NCBI GenBank assembly: GCA_011390465.1 | Contig: JAABSH010000036.1 | Coordinates: 1-38,657 of the forward strand | Reading direction: 5' to 3' | Source: Desulfobacteraceae bacterium | Lineage (GTDB): Bacteria > Desulfobacterota > Desulfobacteria > Desulfobacterales > Desulfosalsimonadaceae | DNA: 38,657 nucleotides | Shown here: in pieces, positions 17,024 through 24,877 of the stretch | How the letters are laid out: each line of letters opens with the position of its first letter | Position numbering within the stretch: the stretch's first letter is position 1 | Position numbers and translations under genes: made by a program | The notes under the pieces: generated by a model | What the model saw: the letters and a program-made list of their open reading frames with translations, nothing else | What the model was told of the DNA's origin: nothing | Databases searched by the model: none

Positions 17024-18159
17024 ACCCTTAACCTCTCTAAGAACGCGTTGATGCGCAGTTTCATGCGGCCCACGTCAATCATGGGGCCGTATTCCCGCTC
17101 CAGTTTGAGACAGGGCATGCCCATGGCTTCGAGATCCCGTTCAAACAGGGAATTTTCCGCACCATGCAGGTCGCAGAAGCGGATGTTCTGCATCACCACC
17201 CCGTCCACCCGGGCCGCATCCAGTTTTTGTTTGAGCAGGGCCAGTCGCTCTTTGTATTTGCCGTACATTCTCGGACACACGGAAGACTGAAGATAATGAC
17301 GGCCAAGGGCTTCCACCGGATCACCGTGTTCGTCGATTTCATTGCCTTCATGCCGGATGCCGAAGCAGAGATTTTCCCCCACCACAATGGCGTCATTGTT
17401 TTCTTCCAGCATTCGGAACAACTCAATTTCATCACTGATGCTGCCAATGAGCATGAGCCGTTTTTTGCCGGCGCTCAGGGATGTTGTCCGGTTTTTCAGT
17501 TCCTCCAGCCACCGGCGGAGGGCCTGGTTGTAAGCTTCCCGCTGCATGACCGTACCGGCCACGGTGGCGGCAAATATATCCGTGCCGGAAACCACCACAT
17601 CGTCCCTGTACCGCAGGGATTCAATTTCCTGAAGCATCCGGCGGCCCTGGTTGTATACCTTGATGGCGTCGGCCAGGTTGTCGTCGGTGACCTTTACATT
17701 GAAATGATTTTCAATTTTTTTGATCAAGATCCGGAGTTCTTCGATATACCAGGCCATGCCATGATTCTCAGACTTGTGCGGCACATCAAAATAATAGAAA
17801 AAATCCGGCAAAATACCTTTGTAATCCTCCGCGGCTTTTCGCCAGCATTCATCCAGGCGCCGCATGCCGTCGCATCCCGGGGTAATAATGGCGCCGTCCA
17901 GAAACATGAATTTTTCTTTGCCTGCCAGCTGAAGCAGGCATTTGGGAAAACTGCAGATAAACGGGCCGTAATAGGTGTCTCCGATTTCCATGCCTTCGGT
18001 TTCAATGCCTTTGAGCCGGACCGGCAGGATATCCACGCTGTGGAAAATTTCACCCGGGGTATAAGAGCAGGTATAGCCGACAATGGGTCTTTCGGTTGCC
18101 TGCCAGTCGCGGATGGCCTGGCAGTTTAGTCTGGTTGCGGCATCATAAAATTCATCCAT
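17020..18159 (-). CDS. 2-hydroxyacyl-CoA dehydratase / benzoyl-CoA reductase family subunit (HgdB/BcrC-like)
   Basis: 379-residue subunit, the length known for HgdB. Visible family features are VGYTCSYTPGEIFHS near residue 27 (substrate-side P-x-E motif), C69 and C74 in FICSFPKC, C96 in ITPGCDGMRR, and a late cysteine in NIRFCDLHG followed by KLEREYG. C69, C96 and the late cysteine match the positions that hold the Fe-S cluster. It is the only HgdB-like gene here against two HgdA-like ones. The start lies three bases after the stop of the unrecognised 497-residue protein gene, and the end overlaps HgdA copy 1 by four bases, so all are in one operon. Confidence 0.88.
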   Translation of the reverse strand: MDEFYDAATRLNCQAIRDWQATERPIVGYTCSYTPGEIFHSVDILPVRLKGIETEGMEIGDTYYGPFICSFPKCLLQLAGKEKFMFLDGAIITPGCDGMRRLDECWRKAAEDYKGILPDFFYYFDVPHKSENHGMAWYIEELRILIKKIENHFNVKVTDDNLADAIKVYNQGRRMLQEIESLRYRDDVVVSGTDIFAATVAGTVMQREAYNQALRRWLEELKNRTTSLSAGKKRLMLIGSISDEIELFRMLEENNDAIVVGENLCFGIRHEGNEIDEHGDPVEALGRHYLQSSVCPRMYGKYKERLALLKQKLDAARVDGVVMQNIRFCDLHGAENSLFERDLEAMGMPCLKLEREYGPMIDVGRMKLRINAFLERLRV

Positions 18160-18162
18160 TTG

Positions 18163-19656
18163 TTACCCCTCCTCTTTTGCCAGCAAGGCCCGAAGCGCAT
18201 TGCGTGCGGTTTCCGCATCTGCTTCATACTCGTCATCTGACGGCTGAAGCACATCGCAGATCCAGGTGACCAGACCCGGCACAACGGCCCGTGCCATGGG
18301 CTTGAACTCTCTTGCCGCACCGCTGAAAAAATGGGTTGCGGTTTCCGCCAGTTCATATTCATCAATGGCGTTGACCATCTCAGCGGCCAGTTTAGTAAAT
18401 ATCTCCGGCTGCTCATCCGCAAGCCGGTTGACCAGCCGCAGGGCGTTGTTGACCACCTCCCCCATCTCCTGGACATCATAGGCACCCAGGTTTTGGGAAA
18501 GAGCTGCGGCCATTTCCGCATCCTCTTCGCTATCCCAGAGGGCCAGTCGCTGATTTAATGCCTTTAGCCGGATATTGAACAGTTCCGGCCCCATTATCAA
18601 ATTTAAGTGTTTGAATTTTTGGTTTCTGCCCGCGGCTTCAACAGCCGCGTAGTTGAGGGTTGCGCTGGTTTCTGCCAGGGCGATTTTGGCTTTCCAGAAT
18701 ACAGCGGGATCAGTTTGATCCAGGATCTGGTCGATCATTTTTGTCAGGACCCTGGGCAGCTGGGGGGAGCCGGGATCGCCCAGCAGGGCGCTGCCGGTAT
18801 GGATTTTTCGGACGATTTCCAGCACCTGGTTGAACAGACTGGCCATCGGCGCAGGATTGACTTCTTTTACAAAGGAGAGCACCACGTCCGTGAGCAGGTC
18901 CGGGGGAAGGTCGTTCAGCCGGCCCAGGGAAATATCAGCGCTAACGGTGAGCGCGTTTACCAGAGACGGGATCAGGGCAAGCAGCAGCACCACCTTGGCC
19001 GGATACTGCCACATGACATTATTGACCATTTCCACAAATGCCCTGCCGTCCTGGCCGGAATTGTCCACCATTTCCTTGAGCTCGCCAAAGTCAATGGATT
19101 CAATCCATTTTTGAAATCCCGGTGCCAGCGCAGTGGTGAAAAATTCCGGTTCCGACTGGTGCAGGTCGTTAATAATCCGGCAGGCCCGGGTGATGAGGGT
19201 GCCGGTTTGACCGGTGGAAAGGCCGGCTGTGAGGTTTTTTAAAATTTCTTTTTTATCGCCTGCATCCAGGTTTTCAATGGTTTGAGCGGCCGCCGAAACC
19301 AGGTCAAACAATCCGTTGATCAGCTCCGGCAGAGGTTCGGCCAGGTGTTTGACAAACCCGGGATCATCAAACAGGGGGGCCAGTTCCGGGGCCTCAAAAA
19401 CATCTTCGGGCCGGGCGAGGCTTTTGGTAAGAAATGATCCTGTTATTTTGAAGACAACCTGTTTAAAGCGGTTTCGGCTGTCACCGGCAAAAACATGGAG
19501 CAGATCCGGCAGAATTTTCGCAAGGGCCTGACGGACTTCCCGGGTTTTAAGGAGCCGGGCAATGGCTGTATTTTTTCCTTTCTGTTCCGCCAGATCGATT
19601 TCAGACAACTGGATGATCCCGGCCGGCAGTTCGGCGGGTCGGTTGATTTTTTTCAT
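18163..19656 (-). CDS. Unrecognised 497-residue helical protein ahead of the HgdB-like gene
   Basis: I do not recognise a family. The protein has no signal peptide, no clear membrane segment and few cysteines. It is rich in leucine, alanine and acidic residues in a pattern that suggests stacked amphipathic helices (HEAT-like, unproven). A loose internal repetition is visible: PELAPLFDDPGFVKHLAEP, FVEMVNNVMWQYPAKVV, and later GEVVNNALRLVNRLADEQPE followed by EMVNAIDEYE. The gene is three bases upstream of the HgdB-like gene, so tight co-expression is expected. A scaffold, chaperone or assembly role is only a guess from position. Its ribosome binding site (AGGATTG on the minus strand, 19662-19668) lies at the edge of the mobile repeat upstream. 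Confidence 0.8.
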   Translation of the reverse strand: MKKINRPAELPAGIIQLSEIDLAEQKGKNTAIARLLKTREVRQALAKILPDLLHVFAGDSRNRFKQVVFKITGSFLTKSLARPEDVFEAPELAPLFDDPGFVKHLAEPLPELINGLFDLVSAAAQTIENLDAGDKKEILKNLTAGLSTGQTGTLITRACRIINDLHQSEPEFFTTALAPGFQKWIESIDFGELKEMVDNSGQDGRAFVEMVNNVMWQYPAKVVLLLALIPSLVNALTVSADISLGRLNDLPPDLLTDVVLSFVKEVNPAPMASLFNQVLEIVRKIHTGSALLGDPGSPQLPRVLTKMIDQILDQTDPAVFWKAKIALAETSATLNYAAVEAAGRNQKFKHLNLIMGPELFNIRLKALNQRLALWDSEEDAEMAAALSQNLGAYDVQEMGEVVNNALRLVNRLADEQPEIFTKLAAEMVNAIDEYELAETATHFFSGAAREFKPMARAVVPGLVTWICDVLQPSDDEYEADAETARNALRALLAKEEG

Positions 19657-19668
19657 AAAGACAATCCT

Positions 19669-19818
19669 GACTGTTTTGTGAAAAGTCGAATCCAGCCGGC
19701 AAAGAAAAAAGTTCTAAATTCGAGGCGCGCGAATCCTCAGCAATGAGGCGTACTTGGCGTACGTTGAAGCAGCTGAGGATGAAGCGCAACAAAGAATTTA
19801 GACTTTTTGCGAAGCCGG
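19669..19818. repeat. Structured ~150-base mobile repeat, copy 1
   Basis: Imperfect palindrome shared with 36763-36910. Paired segments are GCCGGC (19695-19700) with GCCGGC (19814-19819), TCTAAATTC with GAATTTAGA, CCTCAGC (19735-19741) with GCTGAGG (19772-19778), and the inner hairpin CGTAC-TTGGC-GTACG (19749-19763). CAATCCT occurs on both sides (19662-19668 and 19819-19825), as expected for a target-site duplication. A short ORF on the minus strand across it is a by-product of the palindrome. The element sits between the GMC gene and the 497-residue protein gene, at the latter's ribosome binding site. Confidence 0.8.
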
Positions 19819-19843
19819 CAATCCTTTTTAACTTCAGCGCCTG

Positions 19844-21241
19844 CTAATGCAGCATCTCTGTCCGGGGGGCCGGTGCTTCCGCTGTTTCCGCTGCCGGCAT
19901 CAGGGCCGGAGCGGGGTCTGTCTTTTCCGAGGAGCCTTTTTTTGCTGCCTCCTCAGCGGCCAGAAGATGTTTGACCAGCCTTTTCCCCAGAGCAATGAGG
20001 GTTCTTGTGGGCGGAAGTCCCCATTCCTGGGGCATGACCGAGCAGTCGCACACATAGAGGTTGTCAAATTTTGTTTTCAGGTTGCTGTCCACCTGTTCGC
20101 CGATTTTTACGGTGCCGCCCGGATGGGCCGCCACCCGCCAGCTTCGGTAGATGTCTGTTGCGCCGGCGTTTTTAAGAATGCGTTTGGCGTGCTCCGTGCC
20201 TTTGTCCAGCTTTTTGACGTCTTCTTTGGTAAGGGATTTTTTGACCCACCCGTTATTGGCCACTTCACCGCCGAGCTCATCTCTGATTTTGATCATAATG
20301 GGCAGGGTGTCGCTGTAAGAAAAGGCCTGTTTGACTTTTAAAATTTCCAGATCCAGCCCAAGCTTCAGCATCCGGGGCATATTAAAATCCGTCATCATAA
20401 TCCCGTCTTCTTCAAAATGAATGCCCGTGCTCATGGGAATGGATTTGCCGCTGCCCAGGCCTTTTATTTTGCCGTAAACAAAAACCAGGGGGTCAAAAAA
20501 GAAGTCGAACCCGGCGCTTCGCATGCCGCTTTTGCGGAGAATCAAAGGAGATCCGATGCCGCCGGCGGCAATGATGATTTTCGGAGCATAGGCGTGAAAG
20601 GTTTCCTTGTCGTGGCGATACTGCACGCCCACGGCTTTTTTGTTTTCAACCAGCACTTTTTCCACGTTGGCAAAATTGATCATAAGGGCGCCGTTAACCA
20701 TGGCTTCGGCAACAAACCGGCGGGCGTCCCATTTGGCCCCATAGGGGCAGCCGTACATGCAGAGCTGGCAGTCGGCTTTGCACCGCGACGGATAGATGAA
20801 TTTATTCTGTTTGCGGGCGTCATACCCGAGATCCATCGCGCTTTCTAAAAACGCCCGCGGCCCCGGCCCCAGGAGTTCGTCCGGCAGTTTTGTCACCGGC
20901 ACATCGCTGGTCAATTCCTCGGATTCCCGGGAAATATCCACGCCATAGCTTTTCAGAATATCCAGGGGCGGATCAAATGCCGTGCCGCAATAGATCATGG
21001 AGCTGCCGCCCGTGGTAATGGCCCGGACCACCGGCAGGGCCTGACGGGTCAGCACCACATTTTTCCCGGGTACAAAGGCCCGGGGCAGGGTCTTTAAAAA
21101 CGTGCCTTTTTCCGGGTCATTGTCTCCCCTTTCAAGAATCAGAACCTTTTTGCCGTTTCTGGACAGTTCCCGGGCCACTGTGGCGCCCCCCGGACCGGTG
21201 CCCACCACAATGGCGTCAAAATCAGATGTGGGTGTTTGCAT
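19844..21241 (-). CDS. GMC-family FAD-dependent oxidoreductase
   Basis: Flavoprotein that oxidises an alcohol or reduces the matching carbonyl, 465 residues from the chosen start. The N-terminal ADP-binding motif is VVGTGPGGATVARELS (G14-G19), followed by LILERGD. A cysteine-containing segment CQLCMYGCPYGAK resembles that of anaerobic GMC members and could bind a metal or Fe-S cluster. The C-terminal GMC block is HPGGTVKIGEQVDSN, then YVCDCSVMP and PPTRTLIALGKR. ATG at 21241 is preferred to a longer frame because AGGAGA precedes it. It is the first gene of the long minus-strand cluster and is followed by the mobile repeat. The substrate is unknown; a hydroxyacid or cyclic alcohol would suit the cluster. 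Confidence 0.86.
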   Translation of the reverse strand: MQTPTSDFDAIVVGTGPGGATVARELSRNGKKVLILERGDNDPEKGTFLKTLPRAFVPGKNVVLTRQALPVVRAITTGGSSMIYCGTAFDPPLDILKSYGVDISRESEELTSDVPVTKLPDELLGPGPRAFLESAMDLGYDARKQNKFIYPSRCKADCQLCMYGCPYGAKWDARRFVAEAMVNGALMINFANVEKVLVENKKAVGVQYRHDKETFHAYAPKIIIAAGGIGSPLILRKSGMRSAGFDFFFDPLVFVYGKIKGLGSGKSIPMSTGIHFEEDGIMMTDFNMPRMLKLGLDLEILKVKQAFSYSDTLPIMIKIRDELGGEVANNGWVKKSLTKEDVKKLDKGTEHAKRILKNAGATDIYRSWRVAAHPGGTVKIGEQVDSNLKTKFDNLYVCDCSVMPQEWGLPPTRTLIALGKRLVKHLLAAEEAAKKGSSEKTDPAPALMPAAETAEAPAPRTEMLH

Positions 21242-21363
21242 GATTTTTCTCCTGTGATTATTTCTGTTTGTTGTGGCAAGTAAGAGAAACTGCCGGCCGG
21301 TGGTGCGGGTCAGAGGAGCGGTGGTAAATAAAAACAGATGAAGTTTCAATAAACAATGTTTTA

Positions 21364-21387
21364 AAGTCGACCGTCGACCGTCGACTT
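21364..21387. promoter_or_regulatory. Triple GTCGAC array, candidate operator
   Basis: Three GTCGAC palindromes spaced seven bases apart form a 24-base block with self-complementary ends (AAGTCGAC and GTCGACTT). It starts three bases downstream of the minus-strand -10 box, so it would cover the transcription start of the long gene cluster. This is a typical repressor position. The GntR/FCD protein at 5648-6325 is a candidate binder; there is no direct evidence. Confidence 0.5.
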
Positions 21388-21389
21388 CT

Positions 21390-21418
21390 AATCTAAAATT
21401 TTACCTGATTGAAGTCAA
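21390..21418 (-). promoter_or_regulatory. Sigma70-like promoter for the long minus-strand cluster
   Basis: On the minus strand TTGACT (complement of 21413-21418, five of six) is followed by a 17-base spacer and TAGATT (complement of 21390-21395, four of six). Transcription would start near 21383 and run into the GMC gene about 140 bases downstream. Confidence 0.55.
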
Positions 21419-21694
21419 GGTTTTTTTTATGGGATTAATTGCCTGAAATTTTATATAAATTTGGAATATAACACCAATCGGTAATCATTTACAGAGTGCC
21501 TCAGAAGCGCGGCGCCGGGCACGCAGACGTCCTGATCGTACTTTAATCGCCCGGGAACAATACAAATAAGGTGCCCTGTGAACGATGACGATTTTTGTAT
21601 GTATTGACCTGGCATACCGGTCATGATATCAACAAAAAATTTTGAAAATATCGGCGGGCATTATTTAACTTTCAGGCAAAGGGGATTTACGGAA
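21419..21694. other. Spacer between the minus-strand cluster promoter and the lipoprotein gene
   Basis: Together with the promoter and operator this makes a gap of about 450 bases between divergent genes. It should hold the lipoprotein promoter, but I could not place convincing boxes. No repeat or RNA-like structure was noticed. An in-frame upstream start for the lipoprotein exists at 21623. Confidence 0.4.
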
Positions 21695-23254
21695 ATGCGG
21701 AAAGGGGTTCAGCCAGGCATGGCATTGTGGGTGATTTTTTTCTTTGTGGCAAACATTATGGGGTGCGGTGGCAGCAGTGGGGGCAGTTCCCAGGAGGAAA
21801 CGCTGGAAAAACAGCTTGTTAGTTATAATACGGCTGTAGACTGGGTGTTTGAAGATATGGCGGATCTATGGGAATCCGTGGATCAGCTAACTGGAGCCCT
21901 TGCATCAGACGTGATAAGTCGTGAAAACACTGAAAACATCAGCAAAATTGTGGACCGGTTTGGCCATGACGCGGACGCCTTTCTGGTGAGCGTTGAAGCC
22001 ATGGATGTGGCGGAAGCCGGGATTCAGGAAATTGTCAACGCTGAAACCGGCCTTGATTCCATCCTTATTTCCACTATTGTCGGGGGCGGGCTGGTAATTT
22101 ACGGGCTTTATTCTTTTGGCAAGAAAATGAAAGACCTGAGTGACGAAGCGTCTGAAGCCCGAAAAGACATGGAAGATGCCATTGAAGATATCGGCAATGA
22201 CGACACAGAGGCGGATGGCATCGCGGATTATGAGGACGCCAAAAATGACCTGGAGGACATCGGATATGAAGCAACAGAGGAATTTAATACCAAAGTGGTG
22301 TCTGATTTAATTCTTTCACCGGTCAATCCTACGTCCACCACCGGCGTTATCATCAAACATGTTGCCGGCAATAAACTTCAGGACAAGCTCAAGGTCATCA
22401 GTGCCACCAAGGAATGTGAAGACGGCTATGACGGTCCGGGCTGTAAAATCGGTCTGGACGAGACTGATGAATTCGACAGCGCAGGGACGCCGGATGGCGA
22501 TGTCGTAGTGGTGGTAGCAAACGATGATATGGCGCGGGTGGTAAAGGAAGAAAACCTTCCCGCGGATGCGTTTACGGAAATCGTGATCGATCCCGTGCCG
22601 GTGGAAGACGCCGGGGATGAAATGATTATAGAAGATGATGACACCGGTGACGACAATACCGACGATGGGGATGATGGGGATGATAATACCGGTGATGATG
22701 ATATTGAACCCTACATGGACGTGAGCGCTTCCGTAATGGAAGAAGATGCCGATTCCATAACTTATGCCCTGGCCGTTGCGGTTGCTGGTGTTACCGGCAC
22801 TACATCTGTAAATCTTACCATTGAAAATGCGGCAACCTCGGGGTCAACCAAAACAATTTCAGCGGACGGCACTGTCATTTGGACGGTTACTGTCCTGAGC
22901 GAGGATGCTTTTGTAACTGCCCGCAGAAACGACACCGGCGAAACCCGGTCCGTGACGTTGCCGGGAAAAAAGGTAAATTACGACGGCACTTATGTCGGAA
23001 GTGCTGTCACCACGTTTGAAGGTGAGGACTGTATCTGTCTGGATGTTGTTGAAGGTATTACGGTTATCGTGTCCGGAGCCACATTAAGCGGCGATGCCAC
23101 CGGAACTGTTTCCGGAAATCGGGTAACCGGCTATGATAATACGTACACAGAGTTAATTTATTCCGGCACGATAAACAATAATGTCATGAGCGGGACGTGG
23201 TATGATTCAGTGGATGGCTGCTGCAGCGGAACCTTCTCTTTGGTCAAACAATAA
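21695..23254 (+). CDS. Acidic lipoprotein of unknown function
   Basis: Predicted outer-envelope lipoprotein, 519 residues from the chosen start. A charged N-terminus and hydrophobic stretch end in the lipobox IMGC with C24, followed by a Gly/Ser linker typical after lipidation. ATG at 21695 is chosen because it gives a normal signal peptide and has AAAGGGG ten bases upstream; a start at 21623 would add 24 residues. A second hydrophobic segment (STIVGGGLVIYGLYS, about 126-140) could insert in a membrane. A strongly acidic Asp/Gly/Thr linker at about 312-337 separates a helical half from a beta-rich C-terminal half containing paired cysteines (EDCICLD, GCCSG). I do not recognise any domain. A strong terminator follows. 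Confidence 0.75.
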   Translation: MRKGVQPGMALWVIFFFVANIMGCGGSSGGSSQEETLEKQLVSYNTAVDWVFEDMADLWESVDQLTGALASDVISRENTENISKIVDRFGHDADAFLVSVEAMDVAEAGIQEIVNAETGLDSILISTIVGGGLVIYGLYSFGKKMKDLSDEASEARKDMEDAIEDIGNDDTEADGIADYEDAKNDLEDIGYEATEEFNTKVVSDLILSPVNPTSTTGVIIKHVAGNKLQDKLKVISATKECEDGYDGPGCKIGLDETDEFDSAGTPDGDVVVVVANDDMARVVKEENLPADAFTEIVIDPVPVEDAGDEMIIEDDDTGDDNTDDGDDGDDNTGDDDIEPYMDVSASVMEEDADSITYALAVAVAGVTGTTSVNLTIENAATSGSTKTISADGTVIWTVTVLSEDAFVTARRNDTGETRSVTLPGKKVNYDGTYVGSAVTTFEGEDCICLDVVEGITVIVSGATLSGDATGTVSGNRVTGYDNTYTELIYSGTINNNVMSGTWYDSVDGCCSGTFSLVKQ

Positions 23255-23278
23255 AAAAAGCATTGTGTGATTTGTTGT

Positions 23279-23314
23279 GCGGGCGGTCTGGTGTCAGGCC
23301 GCCCGCTTATTTTT
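23279..23314 (+). terminator. Rho-independent terminator after the lipoprotein gene
   Basis: A 12-base-pair GC-rich stem (GCGGGCGGTCTG at 23279-23290, loop GTGT, CAGGCCGCCCGC at 23295-23306, one G-T pair) is followed by TTATTTTT. It lies 25 bases after the lipoprotein stop and should isolate it from the acyltransferase gene. Confidence 0.85.
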
Positions 23315-23441
23315 GGGAAAATGGCCCTGGTTTGCATGCGCCGGTTTCCGGGCAGGCCCGTTACCCTTTAAAGATGGCGATCTAAGGGCGTCCGGCGTAA
23401 TTTTCCGGTGTAAGTTTTTCGGCGCAATGAAAAGGTAAAAA

Positions 23442-24347
23442 ATGAAAATGACGGCTTTTGAAACCCTGGTCTATCGGATGATCAAGGCGATATTTGATGT
23501 GCTGGCGCTGGTGCCGCCGAAAACTGGTGAAAAGATGGCGTTGTTCTTTTCCAAAATCTGGTTTGCCGTGGACCGGCGGCACCGGAAAATTGCCATTGAA
23601 AATATCACCCGGGCGTTTGGCAGGGAGAAAACCCGCCTTGAAATTAACCGCATTGCGCGCACCACTTTTTTTCACGCCGCTAATATGATTTTTGAAACCC
23701 CCCGGGTGTATGCATTAAAACCAAAAGATGTTTCAAAGCATTATACGGTTCACGGGCTGCATCATTTACGGATGGCGCACACCAAAGGCAAGGGCGTGTT
23801 GATGCTTTCCGGCCATCTGGGCAACTGGGAAATATCGGTTCAGCTCAACAACATTGCCCGGCTCACCGTCTGCGGTGTGTACCGGAAACTCGACTATCTG
23901 CCCATGGAGAGATATTTCCATGAAAAGCGGGAGTCCACCGGCAGCCGGCTTTATCCGCTCAAAGGAGCGGTGAACGCGATTTTGCGCGAATTTGCCGCCG
24001 GAAACGGCATTGCCCTGCTCATTGACCAGAATCCCAAAAGGCACCAGGGGGTTTTTGTGGATTTTTTCGGCAAACCCGCATGCACCACCATGGGCCCGGC
24101 CTATCTGGCCCTTTTAACGGGTGTACCGGTGATCATGTATTTTTTTGTTCGCGAAAACGGTAAATACCGGTGTGAATTTTTGCCGGAACTGCGGGTTGTG
24201 AATACCGGTGATATGGAACAAGACATCCTTGTAAATACCCGAAATTTTAACAGGGCACTGGAAGGGATTATCCGGCGATACCCGGACCAGTGGTTTTGGA
24301 TTCACAACCGGTGGAAAAACCGGCCCCTGCCGGAGACGGTAAGCTAA
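23442..24347 (+). CDS. Lipid A biosynthesis acyltransferase (LpxL/HtrB family)
   Basis: Membrane-associated acyltransferase that adds a secondary acyl chain to lipid A, 301 residues (family about 300). The catalytic HxxxxE motif is in LSGHLGNWEIS near residues 122-132. Other family blocks are YRKLDYLPMERYF, LLIDQNPKRHQGVFVDFFG and the C-terminal PDQWFWIHNRWK. The N-terminal segment (YRMIKAIFDVLALVP) is the usual membrane-anchoring helix. The start has AAAGGT upstream. It stands alone between the lipoprotein terminator and the ATP-grasp module. This gene supports a lipopolysaccharide-bearing outer membrane. Confidence 0.9.
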   Translation: MKMTAFETLVYRMIKAIFDVLALVPPKTGEKMALFFSKIWFAVDRRHRKIAIENITRAFGREKTRLEINRIARTTFFHAANMIFETPRVYALKPKDVSKHYTVHGLHHLRMAHTKGKGVLMLSGHLGNWEISVQLNNIARLTVCGVYRKLDYLPMERYFHEKRESTGSRLYPLKGAVNAILREFAAGNGIALLIDQNPKRHQGVFVDFFGKPACTTMGPAYLALLTGVPVIMYFFVRENGKYRCEFLPELRVVNTGDMEQDILVNTRNFNRALEGIIRRYPDQWFWIHNRWKNRPLPETVS

Positions 24348-24559
24348 AGACGCTTGCCAGTGCCTCTGTTTTTTGGATCAATTTTTTGAACACTTTGGCC
24401 CAAGTGTTTTTTGCATCCCAGGCAGCCGTTTTTTTTCAGTTCCCGCAGGTTCACCATCCGGGTCTCCGCCCCGTTTTTTCGCACCGGCCAGAATCGCTCC
24501 CACCAGGGTGTGGGTATTGGCATTTTTTCTCGGACTGGCATTGATCCCGATGCTTTCAT
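24344..24559 (-). CDS. Possible small protein (71 residues) with CxxC
   Basis: Weakly supported. A 71-codon frame starts at ATG 24559 with a very good ribosome binding site, AAGGAGG seven bases upstream on the minus strand. The product is basic, with PTPWWERFWPVRK and a CLGCKK motif, and resembles nothing I know. Its stop overlaps the stop of the convergent LpxL-like gene. A longer version would start at 24607. The strong Shine-Dalgarno is the main reason to list it; base composition does not help. Confidence 0.3.
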   Translation of the reverse strand: MKASGSMPVREKMPIPTPWWERFWPVRKNGAETRMVNLRELKKNGCLGCKKHLGQSVQKIDPKNRGTGKRL

Positions 24560-24824
24560 CTGTTCGCCTCCTTCTGCCGCTTCAATCGTGTCTTTTTCAT
24601 GTCTCAATCAAATAAAAGAGTCATGGCAGGCACTGGTCAGCAGAAAAGCAAAAAACTCTTTTTTGAGCGTCACTTCAAGGTTGGGGTGTTGTTGCTTTCG
24701 TTCACTATATAAAGTGCTTCATAAACCTATAGTTATGAAGACTTCATGAAGATTAATATCTCTAAATCTCCTATTTTGGGATATTTATAATATATATTGA
24801 TTATAAAATACATATTGGCGGACC

Positions 24825-24853
24825 TTTACATTTGGGTGTGTGTATGCTATACT
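24825..24853 (+). promoter_or_regulatory. Strong sigma70-like promoter for the ATP-grasp operon
   Basis: TTTACA at 24825-24830 (five of six), an exact 17-base spacer and TATACT at 24848-24853 (five of six). The upstream 100 bases are AT-rich, like an UP element. The start site would be near 24860, giving a leader of about 170 bases before the ATP-grasp start. Confidence 0.7.
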
Positions 24854-24877
24854 TAATTATTATGCGTTTTATCCGAC

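Noticed and set aside
17164-18129. 321-codon plus-strand frame opposite the HgdB-like gene
   Set aside because: It mirrors a gene with strong family evidence and no coding signal of its own.
12368-18159. Calling the cluster a class I benzoyl-CoA reductase (bcrCBAD)
   Set aside because: Subunit sizes fit HgdA/HgdB/HgdC better, both activases are short, and no other benzoyl-CoA pathway genes are visible.
19601-19792. Small minus-strand frame similar to one at 36689-36883
   Set aside because: The similarity comes only from the shared structured repeat. The frames diverge outside it, so this is a repeat effect and not a gene family.
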